Of a stretch of DNA of 64,000 bases, positions 1-34,969 are shown in pieces. The translations under genes were made by a program, and so were the position numbers. The stretch's first letter is position 1. Each line of letters opens with the position of its first letter. The notes beneath the pieces were generated by a model. That model was not told the origin of the DNA. It ran no database searches and saw nothing but the letters and a program-made list of their open reading frames with translations. Origin of the DNA: Chrysomallon squamiferum (lineage: Eukaryota > Mollusca > Gastropoda > Neomphalida > Peltospiridae); contig CM022679.1 of the NCBI GenBank assembly GCA_012295275.1, positions 22,846,415 through 22,910,414 on the forward strand, given 5' to 3'.

Positions 1-18698
<18,698 letters not shown>

Positions 18699-19475
18699 CA
18701 CTGATGGAACAAAAAATGTCAGCACTGGTGCTGTTTGACAAAAATGATTGTTACCGTCTGTTGATTCATTTTAATTTGACTTTAGTAGCACGCTGTTGGA
18801 AGAATTTATATACTTTATGGGAACGTAATGTTAGCTATATGTGATTCATTTTGAATCTTATTTTTATTGACATAGGGTTACTATTTTGTTATTCATATTC
18901 AAATTAATATCATTATTATTTTTTTTTTTTTTTTTTTTTTCTTGTGACAGTGTTGGCAGAATTTAGATACCGTTTGGTAAAGAAATGTTAGTATTAGTTT
19001 TTTACTGAAAAAAATTGAAATACTATTTGAGACACCAATACTAAGAGCCTAATTATTCATTTAAATCTTATTTTACTGAGACTACTGGCTAATTTTAAAA
19101 ATTGAAAAAATATTAGTGTGGTTTTAACATATACCTATATATTTTTACCATAAAGGATTTCAGTTCCACTGAAAAGCATTTGAATATAACAATAATGCAT
19201 TACAAATGTATATACATAAAATTATGCAATAATCTGATAATATTGTCTGAACACAAAAGCTTAGATCAATGTCATCTGTCAAAAAAACCACCTTTGATAT
19301 TATGATTTATTCATGATCAGATCTATTAATAAGAGTGCTTGTGAAAGAAACTGCTCAGAAAACTTCCCTATTGCTACTGCAGAATTTGGACAGGTTAGTA
19401 GCGTTAGTTTATTTCTCATCATGTCACTTGTTGGTGAATATATTTTTTCTTATTATTTTATAAATGTTTAATAAA
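18699..19475 (+). other. Probable 3' UTR of ETNPPL with poly(A) signal
   Basis: Downstream of the TGA at 18696-18698 there is no further coding match. The first well-placed AATAAA lies at 19470-19475, giving a 3' UTR of about 0.8 kb. A poly-T tract lies at 18919-18940. The end point is inference from the hexamer only. Confidence 0.4.
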
Positions 19476-21863
19476 TCTTTATTTTGAAGATATGCTTATT
19501 TCTTGTATAAAAGCATTATTTTGATCAAAAAGAACCTAAAAGTATCACAAAACATAATATATATATAGGTTAAGTTTCTTTTTCATTTATTTATTTTATA
19601 TTTTTATTATTATTATTTCTTTTAAAAGCTAATGTTATAAATTAATTTAATTTTCTTACAAATTTAAAAAAATTAAAGCATACTAATATTTTAGGTTTAG
19701 AGAACAGTTTACATGGGATTCTTCTTCTTATTATTATTATTATTTTACTTTTACAAATATTTTATTACATCAGTATATATATGTTCGTAAATTGTAATTA
19801 AATAAATATACAAGTTTGTTGATGATAAAATAGAAATTATTTATTTTAAATATGAATATGGAAATGCTATTCAAATATATTAATAAATTTATGCAAAATT
19901 CATTTCATATAGATATGATATTAAGTAGGAAGTACAAAACTGTTAATATGAATTTTTATATCTCTGTACATCCACATATTGACACTTGATAGGATCATTC
20001 CGTGCAACTCAACCAAAGTTTCCCAGGTGACCATCTCCATTTCATAAAATTTTACTCATTTGTGCATCCATATAAATGATGAAGATATGCAAAATTTTGG
20101 GACAAAACTCTTATTAGTTTTGAAATTATGATTGATCAAATGTATGGCCCGTCGCCCCATTTGTGGCACTCGCGAATATGTCAAGATGTTTTGGGCTATT
20201 TTTGAAAGCTAATAACTATTTATCATAAGAGCTGAAATTTGTTATTTTACATATTTCATATCTGAAAAATCTAAAAATGGTTTCATTTTGTACGTGTTTG
20301 TGATAGATTTTGATTAGGAGACATCCAAATTGGAGTTTTTTTTTAATCATTTGAATCATATTTTTTTCATATTTTGGAGGTTTATTACTTTATGATTACT
20401 TGTCATAGATACAAATAGTTGATTGTTTTGAAGTTGATATGTATAAATGTTTCTTTTTGGGAAAGATTATCTGAATCCAGTAAAATATTAATATGTGGTT
20501 AGAACAAAGTTGAGAAAAAATTACAAATGGCAAAAAATATGACCATATGAGCAATTACCTAGCATATTTTTTTAATATGATTAACTGTTATCTATTTGCT
20601 ATAAGTGTGCAACATTTTGACTCTGTGACTCAACTCCTTGACAGGTAATCCATGCTTCAAAGAACAAGAACAAGCATGCATCCTTCTGTTGCACCCCATA
20701 TTGAAGTATTGAGATATTTTAATCACACATATTGTTTTTAATCTGAATGTCATCCTAGCTATAAGTTAGTGTTAATGTCACAGTAGTTTTTAAAAACTGC
20801 AATATTTGTTGAACCATTATTGTACACCATGAAGCAAATCATTCTGAATCAAAAATATTATTGGTAGCAATACTTTAGGCAGAGCTGAATTTTGCTTGCA
20901 GAATACCAAAAATTTACATATAAGGACATCTAGCCATGTTAAAGCTGTCACAAACAATTGTTTAGTTAAATGTGATATCTTCATTACATCTATCAACAAA
21001 AGACAATTACATTTAAGGAAATACTGCATATATGATAGGCTGACAAGGACAATTATATGAAAACTTCAGTAAGTAAATGAATTAATTAAACCCTCCAGAA
21101 CCAAACCCTCTATAAATCCGAATTGAGATAGTCACCTGAGAAATTTTCTGGAATTTGGTTGTATGTCATGTATAATGTATAGAAATGCATTTGATTTTAT
21201 ATTCAGAAAAAGTACTTTCTATCTGGTAATTTGTGTGTTAGATATAATAAATCAGTGTGTGTTTATCAGTGTAATTTTATTTTAGCACTTTCATTTTAAT
21301 CTTAATAATTATTGTATCTTGATTTTAAATGATTTATAAATTCTATTATTATTATTATTACATAAATGTCAAAACTCCCAATGGAATATGCAATGGTACA
21401 AGAAATTGCATTTGAAATTTTATATACATATCATGGAGTTTTGAGTTCTTCTCTTTTATGATTATTTTATTATTCTTATTATTCTTGCATGTGCCATATT
21501 ATAATAATGCATTTCTGCTGTTTTAAGTTTACCATTTATTGCAGTGATCTTTTTAACAATGAAATTTTGTCATTCATGTATAAAATTATAAATTATTATA
21601 ATGGCAGTGATATCTTTTGTTCAAACTTGAAATTATAGCTGATTCAAACATTAGTACATAATCATATTGAAAATAAATTCATTTATACATAAGCAGAGAG
21701 AAAGTAAACCAACAAATTCAATATAATTACCAATATGCACATTCCAATTCATAAAATCATTAAGTACAAAATAGAAATGTCTCATACACATGCACACATA
21801 CAATAGGGGGGGAACCTCTATAAAGAGAATTAAACAACAGAAAAACATGCAAATAAGTGCATA

Positions 21864-21912
<49 letters not shown>

Positions 21913-22600
21913 TGGTTGTATCTTGAAATTTGAGTCTTCTCTGTAAAACTGTAATATCTTTTACATGGCCAAAAATTTTAAATCTCACAATAAAATAAAG
22001 AAAATAAATTAATAAAAATAAATTTGCAGATTTTGTTTTTCCCCATTATGTTAGTTGCATAAACAGCAGCAAAACAATAACTTGTAAAGAAAAAAAATGT
22101 ATTTATGTAATACATGTGGATGATGTGCAGAACTCGAAACTCATCTAAAATGTATGGTGGACAAAAAACAAATATTCGTATTACAGCTTTTAAGTGAAGG
22201 AAATTGTGCATTTTGGTTAGAAGATCTTTTCATACATTCATTCCTTCTCTCTCCATGGTCATGATTGCATTCCAAACTTGGTAACAATTAATTTCATTAG
22301 TTTTTTTCAATAGGCATCAAATTAACCAACCAATCAAACAAATCAGTTATTAATAGTAGCTCTAGTGTTTTAACTTATAGAAAAAAAGGGTTGCACAAAT
22401 AATATTTGTTGGTCAACTATCTCATAATTTCTTTAACAAGACAGTCACCCCAAAAGGAACTTTAGTTGCCTTTGGTGGCCTGGGGATTGGCCATTGCAAG
22501 CTCTACATGTGGACCACTAAACTTTTATAATAAACTTTAATAAGAATGTTGTAAGAGAGATTTAAAAAAAAGCTCTCACTAATCTTTGCCGTGCAATGTA
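19476..22600. other. Intergenic region, nothing recognised
   Basis: AT-rich sequence with an (AC)n tract at 21872-21909 and short ATT triplet runs. The block at 20000-20350 is of higher complexity but I could match it to nothing. The short open frames on either strand here show no recognisable residues, splice context or base composition of coding sequence. Confidence 0.6.
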
Positions 22601-22614
22601 TTCTACAAAATGGA

Positions 22615-22870
22615 TTAAACGGTAAAACTAAATATTATGATTATGACAGCTTTGGCTTTACTATAATAACATGAATTTAATAATCACAATCAACAAAACA
22701 GCTTTAAAATAATTTACAAGTACAAAATAATAATAATAAAAATGTATTGAACAAAACTGATTAATACCATGATAAAGACAACTTTTCTTTTACTGTAATA
22801 AAAATAATTTAACAATCACAGCCAACATAAAATAGCTTTAAATTAATTCTCTAGTTAAAAAATGGTTTAG
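22615..22870 (+). repeat. Two degenerate copies of the array spacer motif
   Basis: Two roughly 110-bp copies (about 22620-22720 and 22745-22855) resemble the element in the spacers of the array downstream, with the core ATGATAAAGACAGCTT followed by GGCTTTACTGTAATAA and ATCACAACCAA. Better copies lie at 30518-30600, 36894-36970, 40855-40935 and 47328-47405. They suggest that the duplicated material once reached further left, or that the motif belongs to a dispersed element. Confidence 0.6.
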
Positions 22871-22876
22871 CTAATC

Positions 22877-22950
22877 CAGGGGTCACCAAACCTTTTAGAC
22901 TATCAACCCCATTCATGAAACCCTTCATGTTATTCATCCCTAAGAATGTA
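22877..22950 (+). mobile_element. Possible hAT-type transposon terminus
   Basis: The sequence beginning CAGGGGTCACCAAACCTTTT, followed by a diverged block ending ATCAACCCC, resembles the terminal inverted repeats of many non-autonomous hAT elements (CAGGGGTC-CCAAAC-TTTT). A GTGACCCACT motif at about 23089-23098 could be internal to such an element. I found neither a convincing opposite terminus nor a transposase, so this is weak family recognition only. Confidence 0.3.
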
Positions 22951-24118
22951 TCAAAAAAAAAAAAATAATAATAATAATAATAATTAAGTAGATGTTAGTG
23001 TGCGAAATTGCATACCAAACCCTGGTTTCCACACACATCAATATCGAAACCTGGATACCAAGCCCTGTGAATATATATGATAATTCAGTGACCCACTTCT
23101 GTTAAGTGATTGCTGGTTGCACAGATAATACATATTCTCCTTTTGTGTGTGCATGTGTGTGTGTGTGTGTGTGTGTGCATATATGTATGCATTTCCATTT
23201 GAATTAAAACTACCCATGATCTGATTTCCTCAGGACAATACTGAAGTGATCTGCTTTTTTGTGGTGTACCCTGTTTGGTTCTGACAGATCATTTCCAAAT
23301 GGACTTAAATACTGTTAGCCTGCTGAAGCCCAAGTAGTTAGTAGATATGTATCTGTTTTGGTGCTGAAATTCATCTTGACATAGCTTCTTTTCCTTTCCT
23401 CTGGGAGAGTCCTCAGCTTAGGGAGATATGTTCAGATGAGGCTGGGATTCTTTCCTTTCTGTGATGGTGGCTTGTGGTTTCTATTCGTTACTTGATAGGG
23501 TATTTCATCAGTACAATGGTTTTTTTACTGATTTATCTGGCAACTTCAAGTAGACTAATACTGAAGTATTAGTGCAGTCACATTTATTGCAAAATTTCAA
23601 CGACATTGAAAATTACAACAGGTATGTTCTGAAATCTGCACAGTGTTAAAGACTGAGTAAGTTGTTGTAAATACTCGAAACCGTGCTCTACATACAGAGT
23701 AGGCCTTTTTCAACCATTTTAAAGACAAGTTTGAGAAGGTGAGAATACTTCAAGAGCAGTACATGTTTGTCTGCTTCACTAATTAATCCCCATCATCACT
23801 GGTATACATCAAAATGAAGGGCTCATCAGTGGACTGACTTACTTTAACATTTCAGGTTCAAAAACGTTTTCCTGTCCTGACATTTTGAAGAAAACAATTC
23901 AGATGCTGTGTTATTGTGGCATATTTAAATGACTGAGGCACAATACAAAATTTTTGAAAGGGGTCTACAATAGGATTATAGATCACAAAAGAATTATCAG
24001 TGATAAATGGATTTAGGGATGAATGTTTTCACCTTCTTTTTACAAAAAGAAAACATCAAGATGGAACTAATGACCATATACCCAAACACTATATAAAGTA
24101 ATTGCCACAAATAGAAAA

Positions 24119-24240
24119 CATTCTGCGACGGACATGCCCGCTGACCTGTCAGAAAGCGTGCCCGTCGCAGACGTGCTTCACAACAGCTTGCTCTGATTAG
24201 CACGTTAATTTTTTTCCATTCCATTCCATAGAAAACAAAT
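24119..24240 (+). repeat. Dispersed repeat B, copy 1, with hairpin
   Basis: The arms CTGCGACGG (from 24123) and CCGTCGCAG (from 24162) can fold into a long imperfect stem. The adjoining AGACGTGCTTCACAACAGC is shared with copy 2 at 51593-51650. The two copies share a TGTCAGA-AGCGTG loop and right arm. This looks like a structured or foldback mobile-element fragment; the family is not recognised. Confidence 0.65.
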
Positions 24241-24308
24241 GTGCTTCAGAACAGCTTGCTCTGATTAGCACGTTAATTTTTTTTTTACTTCACTTCAATA
24301 GAAAACAG
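24173..24308 (+). repeat. 68-bp tandem duplication
   Basis: 24173-24240 and 24241-24308 are near-identical 68-bp direct repeats that begin GTGCTTCA-AACAGCTTGCTC and end in an AATAGAAAACA-type sequence. The first copy runs on from dispersed repeat B, so only the tail of that element was duplicated. Confidence 0.85.
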
Positions 24309-24489
24309 TGCTGTATGTGAAAATAATCACAGAGTTGGGGAAACAAATATTCTCTGACATTGGGATACTCAGCTTAGCATTACAACAAGACAGATTTTCA
24401 TTTCATATCTGAAAATGAAGCTCAGAGTTTTAAAATGTTGCAAGACTACAGTGCTAATGGTGAATAACATAGTCAGTACATTCATCAAG

Positions 24490-24780
24490 CATTTATTTAA
24501 AAGATAGTTAATAAAGAACATTTATGGTCATTCATTTATGTTAATCCATAAGTTAATCAACCTGACCCCCAACGCATTTATCAACTCCTTGAATGTGAAT
24601 TTTAGTTTTAATTTTGTTGTTATATATCTTATCTGTATTGTAATCCTACAGTTTGTGAGAATAAAGTCATAATCCCATGCACCATCTTTGTCCTGCTCTA
24701 TATTAAACAAAACTGATTAATGGTAAAATGTCATAGCATGATAAAGACAGCTTAGACAGCTGATAAAGACAGCTGGGAAA
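24490..24780 (+). repeat. Left remnant of an array spacer
   Basis: This block parallels 47090-47345, the spacer between units 4 and 5. Shared motifs in the same order are ATCAACTCCTTGAATGT, TGTATTGTAATCCTACAGTT, GAGAATAAAGTCAT, TCTTTGTCCTGCTCT, GATTAATGG and GATAAAGACAGCTTAG. In the array this material follows the end of one unit and precedes the next, so it may be the trailing edge of a lost sixth unit to the left. Confidence 0.65.
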
Positions 24781-24817
24781 TATTAATACCGTAAAGATTT
24801 TACCCAAGCCAAAAAGA

Positions 24818-24825
<8 letters not shown>

Positions 24826-24874
<49 letters not shown>

Positions 24875-24989
24875 TAATAAATAAATAAATAAATATATAA
24901 ATATTAAAAAAATGGAGAAAAAGAAATCTTGTGACAACTGATTTAAAGGGCAAATAATAATTACTGTATATTATTATTAATACTTTAAA

Positions 24990-25043
<54 letters not shown>
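24826..25043 (+). repeat. (TAA)n tracts upstream of unit 1
   Basis: Two nearly pure TAA arrays (24826-24869 and 24989-25043) separated by about 120 bp. TAA tracts lie at equivalent places upstream of the other units (36991-37005, 40956-41008, 47423-47489), so they are part of the duplicated block. Confidence 0.85.
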
Positions 25044-25044
<1 letters not shown>

Positions 25045-25686
25045 TAAAGACAATATAAACGTGATGAGCACTGGGGTGTCGGATATACTCCATGTTGTCC
25101 TCCAGTTTATTAAGAGAAAAACAAACTACCAAGGTTTCAGTATCAGTAACTACATAGTAGAATTAATTTCATGATAATAAACCATTAGAATTCAGAGACC
25201 TATCACAAGCAGAAGAAGATAAAATTATTTGTAAAAGAGGGATGATTTATTTGACTATTTCTTTTAAACAAATATTTATATCAAGCTCAGTTATATGCTT
25301 TTAAACTGATGACTGAAACTATTTTGATAAAACAAACAAAACAAAAAACAAGCAAAGAAACCATTGGGAGAGTAAGCTGAAAAATTACCCCAGAACATAA
25401 AAAAATGTAGTTCATATGAATTAAACTGTGATAAAAATCAAAGATTTTTTTGTTTTTGTTTTGTTTATGGCTGAATATTTCAATGACAATTTTGCATTAA
25501 ATCAACGAGGGACAGATTGATTAGTTTAATTTTATTTCAGTAAGATTAACGGAAGTGATTCTAACCCAGTAATGAATTTAAATTAATCATTGTATAGCTG
25601 ATCTATACGTTAATATGATAGTTATTGTTATTGCATCAGAGGGAATGTCAGTAAATTAATCAAATTTTTTGTTTATGATAATTACA

Positions 25687-25726
<40 letters not shown>

Positions 25727-25823
25727 GTAAACAACTAAAAACAAAATTAATTTCCAATAATGCTATTATTAATGTTCTCAGTTTCATTATTTTCTTTAAC
25801 ATAGTAATTTCTAACTCTTTCAG

Positions 25824-26046
25824 AAACATACTGAAAACAGTTTTCTTTAAGTCTGAATTTTCAGTTGTGTCTAATAACAAACTGCAGACGAGGTTTTCCA
25901 AAAACATGGCTTGTAAGTATCAGCAGAAGAATTAAACAGAACAAAAGAAATTATCATAAACAAATAAATAAATAAATAAATAAATAACTAGAATAATAAG
26001 AGATAATGCATGAAATATAATGGGATACATATTGAGGGAATAAAAC

Positions 26047-26092
<46 letters not shown>

Positions 26093-27092
26093 AAATTCAA
26101 GTTATTATGTATTGTAATTTCAGGGTACTGTCAACAGTGTCTGGTGAAGAAACTAATAGAAATAGTTTTCCAAATTAATGCAGGTTAGTATTATAATTAA
26201 AGAGTAGTGTGAAATACAGTTACAAATTGATGTATATTATAATTACAAATTGTGTGTATTACAAATTATAGGTTAGTGAGTATTATAATTAAAGGCTGGT
26301 GTGTAATATAATTACAGATTGATGTGAATTATAATTATAGGTTACTGTCAACAGTGTGTGATGATGAAAATCCTTGAAATAGTTTACCAAATTAATACAG
26401 GTTAGTATTGTAATTAAAGAGTAGTGTGTATTATAATTAAAGATTCATGTTTATTATAATTATAGGTTAGTGTGTATTATAATTAATGGTTAGTCTATAT
26501 TATAAATACAAATAAGTGTGTATTATATTTAAATGTTGATATGTATTATAGCTACAAATTAGTGTGTATTATAGCTAATGTAATTAAAGAGTAGTGTGTA
26601 TTATAATTAAAGATTCATGTTTATTATAATTATAGGTTAGTGTGTATTATAATTAAAGATTCATATTTATTAATTACAGGTTAGTCTATATTATAAATAC
26701 AAATAAGTGTGTATTATATTTAAATGTTAATGTGTATTATAGCTAGAGGTTGATGTGTATTATAATTAAAGGTTAGTTTATATTGTAATTAAAGTTTAGT
26801 ATATATTTCAATCTAAAGTTAGTATTATAATTAAAGATCAGTGTATGTTATATTACAGGTGGTTGTCAAGACTGCCATATGAAGGAAACATCAAACGTTT
26901 CTAATCAAGCGACTGGTGTAGATAATGAAAATGGTACATATACAAATATATTCAAATTTTAATTGTCATGTGTTAAGATATTTGAATCAGCCAATTATTT
27001 TATCAAGTCAGTGACAGGATAACAACAAGAACAATTGCAGTAATGCTAACTCTTATAATGATTACAATAAATAATAGTAACAATATTAATAA

Positions 27093-27124
<32 letters not shown>

Positions 27125-28753
27125 ATAATAATAATAATAATAGTAATCAAATTCGAACAAAAGTATTAAGTAAATAAATAAATAAATAAATATTAGAGAA
27201 AATGTTTATCATATCTTTATTAAAAAAAACATGTTTTTTTCTTAAGTTGAAGATGTTGATGCAAAGAAACTGTTTACTGGGGCTTCTGCAGGATCTCATT
27301 CTTTTATCTTTTTACACTCAAAACAAAACTCAGCCCACATCAGAAAGTAAACACTTATTATAATTCAAACAATCTACTTTATTTATTATTTTATCTCTAT
27401 TTTTTTTCCAAACTGTATTTAACATTACAAAATTGAAAGAAACTGTTTAAAGAATTCTAAACAAATAAAATTATTTAATTATTGTTTATTTATTTATTTA
27501 TTTATTTATTTGTTTGTTTGTTTCATTAGACCAGTAGAATGCCTAAGTCCTGTTACAGCAATAACTGAATTATAAACAGTTTGGAAAACTGGACATCGTC
27601 CACGTTTTCCCTGTAATAATGATAATGATGATAAATGATGATGATGATGACAATAATAATAATAAATAAATAAATAAATAAATAAATAGTTTTTAAATTT
27701 TAATTAATAAATTCAAAAAAGGCACTGTTAATTAAACATTGTTTACTCGTAGGAGATGATAAAGAAGATGGAGAGACGTCAGAAATAAGAACAGTTGACA
27801 GTCAGCCATCATGGTGTATGTGTAGCCATTGCCGCGGGATGCCTACAGATGAAGAACAATTTTGTTGTGGACGAAAACCTGCAGAGTGCAGGTCCACCCA
27901 GGTAAAACTATTTGTATGTGAAATGATCTATAAAAGAATCACATGTGTATCATTCCAGGTTTTCATTGGCCCATTTGTTGGTAATATCCCCAAATGAGCA
28001 ACACCGAGGTTAATTATTAACAAAACAAAACACTGGTCTGAGACATGTTGGGTTCCATTGTTGATAATTTTTGCTTACTGAGCTATTTATCATTCTAGCC
28101 TATCTTCAGTGTCTAGTTTACATTTTCCACTCTGTGAGAAAGTGCATGTGAATAGTATTGTTGTTAAGCAAACATCAAACAGTACCTTAATGACCAAGTT
28201 TTTAATATGTTACATGAAACTAAAAAACTACATAACAAGTTTAGTTATATTCCTGACTGCTGTCAATTCTAAAATTAAAAATATTCCTCATTAACTGTGC
28301 TTATTAATAATATTATTTTGTTTCACTTGCAAATCTAGTTTGTTTTATTCCTGTTATATAAAATATTTTATTTGAGAAATATATTGGTGTTAAATCCACA
28401 TTGGTGGCTAGTTGTTTGAACATTTAAGTCTAAAATGTACACTAATTGTTTTGCTATGATTGAATTCTGTCCATGTTAATACATTCATCTGTTTTTGATT
28501 TCAGAAGGATTTGAATGATATTATCACTGATGTCCTGACTAATTGGAAATGCCCTCCAGCAGACACCAACAAGGGAGAACATTTTATAAACGACAGAAAG
28601 AGGAGGGAATGCTACAGACAACTGGCTGAGAAAATTCATGGAAAGCTTGGTCCTAAAACACGAAAGCCTCTTCCAGCATGCTGCGTTTGGAGAGTCAGAG
28701 TTCAATTTCCTGATCCCAAAGGAAAATACATGGGTTTCAGAAAAGCAAATTAA
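25824..28753 (+). CDS. Array unit 1: channel-less P2X7-type ballast-domain protein (damaged linker exon)
   Basis: Exons: 25824-25912 (ATG 25906), 26124-26183, 26341-26400, 26859-26933, 27247-27346, 27753-27901, 28505-28753 (TAA). The start exon codes M-A plus one base. The next three are phase 1-1 exons coding CxxC modules (YCQQCLVKKLIEI, YCQQCVMMKILEI, GGCQDC). The linker exon at 27247 is 11 bp shorter than its homologues near its 3' end, so including it shifts frame; skipping it restores frame and gives about 199 residues. The last two exons match the intracellular ballast domain of P2X7 receptors: W-C-M-C-S-H-C, then CCGRKPAEC, then CYRQLAEKIHGKLG, LPACCVWRVR and FPDPKGKYMGF. No P2X channel domain is nearby. 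In P2X7 the cysteine cluster binds zinc and the domain binds guanine nucleotide. The role of a free-standing version is unknown. Confidence 0.65.
26049..26087 (+). repeat. (AG)n microsatellite before the first CxxC exon of unit 1
   Basis: A pure AG tract lies about 40 bp upstream of the exon at 26124. Tracts at 31371-31472 (unit 2) and 49087-49173 (unit 5) occupy the same place in their units, so the repeat was present before the duplications and then changed length in each copy. Unit 4 has only a short GAAAGAGAGA remnant there (42519-42532). Confidence 0.85.
26184..26858 (+). repeat. Degenerate 23-bp intronic minisatellite of unit 1
   Basis: The introns around the small exons consist largely of diverged repeats of about 23 bp, close to GTGTATTATAATTAAAGGTTAGT. 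Members often read TTATAATTACAGGTTAGT, which joins an acceptor-like TTACAG to a donor-like GTTAGT with no exon between. The real exons here use exactly these flanks (TTATAG or TTACAG before, CAG|GTTAGT after). Equivalent arrays lie in units 2 and 4. Confidence 0.75.
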
Positions 28754-30330
28754 CTTGTGTTTGCAATTGGTTTTTTAACATGTTGAACTTAACTCAGTTT
28801 GTTTGTTGATTTGTTTTTACATTTATTTCAGTTGTTGCTACTTATTAGATTTGTTTGGTTTATTATTTATTTGTGTTGTTTGCTTTATTTATAACTTGTC
28901 TGATGCTCATGATTTACATTATTTGTTACATTTTATTTTAAATAGTTATATATGATTAGTTTTATTTTAACATATTTTTAATTTATTGTTTTAGTTTCTC
29001 TAACAATTTAAGAGATTTTACAAAAATGTATTAAGTCACCTTGGACTGTGATAGATTTCACATCAGTATTGTAACATTTACAATACTTACAGTTAATTCC
29101 AAAAATATACAAACAACTAATTACAACTGTGATATGAACTACAGATATTCTTTTTTTTTTTTTTTTAATTTTTTATATATATATATATAAATATATATAT
29201 ATATATTGATAATAATATTGCTCAGTTAGTTGTATTATATGTGATTCGAAAAATATATATATATATTTTTATTGTTTTTTCCATATATATACTGATACTG
29301 GTACTGGGTAGTACGTGCACATGTAGGTGTACAGATAATTGCTCACTGGACAATATCTCATCTAGAAAGTGAGGAATAGGACAACTATTGCTCATTACAA
29401 CTGCTGAAACAGAGAAATGCCTCTCTGTGGCTATGTTGGATAAAAGCTATGCAACATCTCACCCAAACCTTCTGTTCTTTATGGATGTGTTGTATAGTAT
29501 GTTTAAAAAATAAAATTTTTAAAAAATTAGTTTTTGCTCAAATTTAATCTTATTCAATGTGATCTCTGTGTTTATGTGTGTAGATGTTTCAGGACAAAAC
29601 TAAACAGGTTGCCTAACATGGAGTGCAGTTTACTGTTGGTAATTACTTTATTTGCATATTTGTATTGATAATTTGATCTTAAACCTGAACCTCTTGGTGT
29701 TTATATGTTTGTATTCTAATATTATGCAAATAATTAATAAAAAGTGTAAAAAAAACCTTATTTTTATAATTATATTTTATTGAATGTTGACCTGTGTTTT
29801 GACCTTAATGCATAATAGGCCTCCAGTGAACTTGAAACAGTCAAAAATGGCCTTTGCCTTGACCTTGCATGATTCGACCTTTAACATATTCCAGATTATC
29901 AGGCATATTTGAAAACTCAACATCACTGAAATTGGTCAACTACTTCTAGACAATGCCATTTTCTGTATTTTCCACGAATGACAACTGACGCCCTCCATCT
30001 TGGATTTGTGCCTTACTGATTTCTAAACATTGTTATGCTGTCATTTTTTTTTTTTTTTTTTATTATTTTTTTTTTTTACAATTCACGAATTTCCAACCTC
30101 AAAAAGTTCCCTTAACTTACTCTATGCAAATATCAGTTTCTATTTTTTTAGAGTAATTTCTTATAAAGATGGAACTGAAAATACAGCGAAACAAGAAAAT
30201 GGCGCTGGACAAATTGCAGCCTGCGTCTATTTTTAGACTGCACTGTAATCAGTAGCTCCGCCCATACGCTTGACGCTACGAAATTCTGACACTCTGTTTA
30301 TATATCGCAGAATAAATCGCCACTTGCATT
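28754..30330 (+). other. Spacer between units 1 and 2
   Basis: Presumed 3' UTR of unit 1, then material shared with the later spacers: ACTGATACTGGTACTG-type blocks near 29290, a diverged block at 29320-29490 that recurs at 35650-36000 and 39950-40210, and a cluster of TGACCT half-sites between 29788 and 29880. A promoter-like block follows from about 30230. Confidence 0.55.
29786..29885 (+). promoter_or_regulatory. Cluster of TGACCT (AGGTCA) half-sites
   Basis: Copies of TGACCT or close variants lie at 29788, 29799, 29847 (GGCCTT variant) and 29860, with CGACCT at 29875. Spacers at 40355-40400 (ATGACCTTTGCCTTGACCTT and a downstream TTTTGACCT) and 46905-46955 repeat the arrangement. AGGTCA half-sites in tandem are what nuclear receptors bind, but such clusters also occur inside repetitive elements. 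Regulatory function is inference. Confidence 0.35.
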
Positions 30331-30560
30331 TTTTCCCCCACAATTTAAGTTATGAAATATTGGAAAACAAAAAGGAGAAACAGTTTATTGTTATACTGTC
30401 CGAGGAGCTTCGTGACAGACAGACAATGGAGGCAGAAGGAGAAGCTGAACTCACATACCCATAATATTAGTGTGTGCAACGTTTGCCTTTTCCCTGGTTT
30501 CTATTACAAACCACTTTATACCATGATAAAGACAGCTTAGGCTTTACTGTAATAAAAATA
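30235..30560 (+). promoter_or_regulatory. Conserved promoter-like block upstream of unit 2
   Basis: A GC-box-like AGCTCCGCCCATACGC (30253-30268) is followed about 30 bp later by TTTATATATCGC (30298-30309), a possible TATA element. The same order is seen at 36658-36725 (before unit 3) and 40598-40650 (before unit 4). The stretch from about 30335 to 30560 is essentially identical to 40680-40902, including a 62-codon open frame that I read as accidental because it has no counterpart in the more diverged spacers. Confidence 0.4.
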
Positions 30561-31346
30561 AAGTAAAAATCACAACCAAAGTAAGATAGCTTAAACATGA
30601 TTCATGAGTTTAACAACAACAACAACAATAACAACGTGTTGTGCATGTCGGAGTCAGATATACGCCATTTTGCCTGTGAGTTTATTTTTAGAAAATGTTT
30701 TTTCCAGGTTTCAGTTTTAATTTCCTGATAATAATCCATTAGAATTCTGCGGTAGAAAATAACATGATTATTCATAAAGCAGGTATGACTTATTGACTAT
30801 TTTACAAATATTAATATATGAAATTTAAACTGATGACTGAAATTATGTAGATAAAGCAAACAAAAAAAACAACAACAAAAAAACAAGCAATGAAACCAGT
30901 GTAATTCATATGAATAAAACTTTGTGATAAAGATCAAAGGTTATCGCATTTTTTTCCTTTGTTTTTTCTTTCTGAACACTTTTCTATGACAATTTTGCAT
31001 CAAATTAACAAGAAACAGATTGATTAGATTAATTTTAGTCCAAAGAGATTAACGGAAGTGATTCTAACCCAGTAATGAATTTAAATCGATCACTTTAAAG
31101 CTGATCAATATGTTAGTATGATAGTCACTGTTATGGCTAGGTTTAAAGAGATATCACAAAATAAAATGAAATAACTTGTATAGGAGGGAATGTCAAAAGA
31201 TTATTCAGAAATCTCTTTTCTGTTCATGATAATTATAATAAATAAATAAAACAAATAACAAGAATAATAAGAGATAATGCATGAAATATAATGGGACATA
31301 TATTGAGGGAATAACACATTTTGAGAAAGAAAGAGAGAATCACAAA

Positions 31347-31475
<129 letters not shown>

Positions 31476-31509
31476 TACAAATTCAAGGTATTGTATATTG
31501 TAATTACAG

Positions 31510-34969
<3,460 letters not shown>

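Noticed and set aside
20817-21029. 70-codon minus-strand frame
   Set aside because: AT-rich sequence, no family-like residues and no splice or start context.
23200-24020. Possible degenerate transposase (short L-N-D-I-E-N-Y-N-R-Y reading near 23590)
   Set aside because: Only about 15 readable codons between stops, and no transposase catalytic motif; too weak to name a family.
30352-30540. 62-codon frame repeated exactly at 40694-40882
   Set aside because: Exact conservation reflects the whole duplicated island, including non-coding flanks. The more diverged spacers do not keep the frame, and no known motif is seen.
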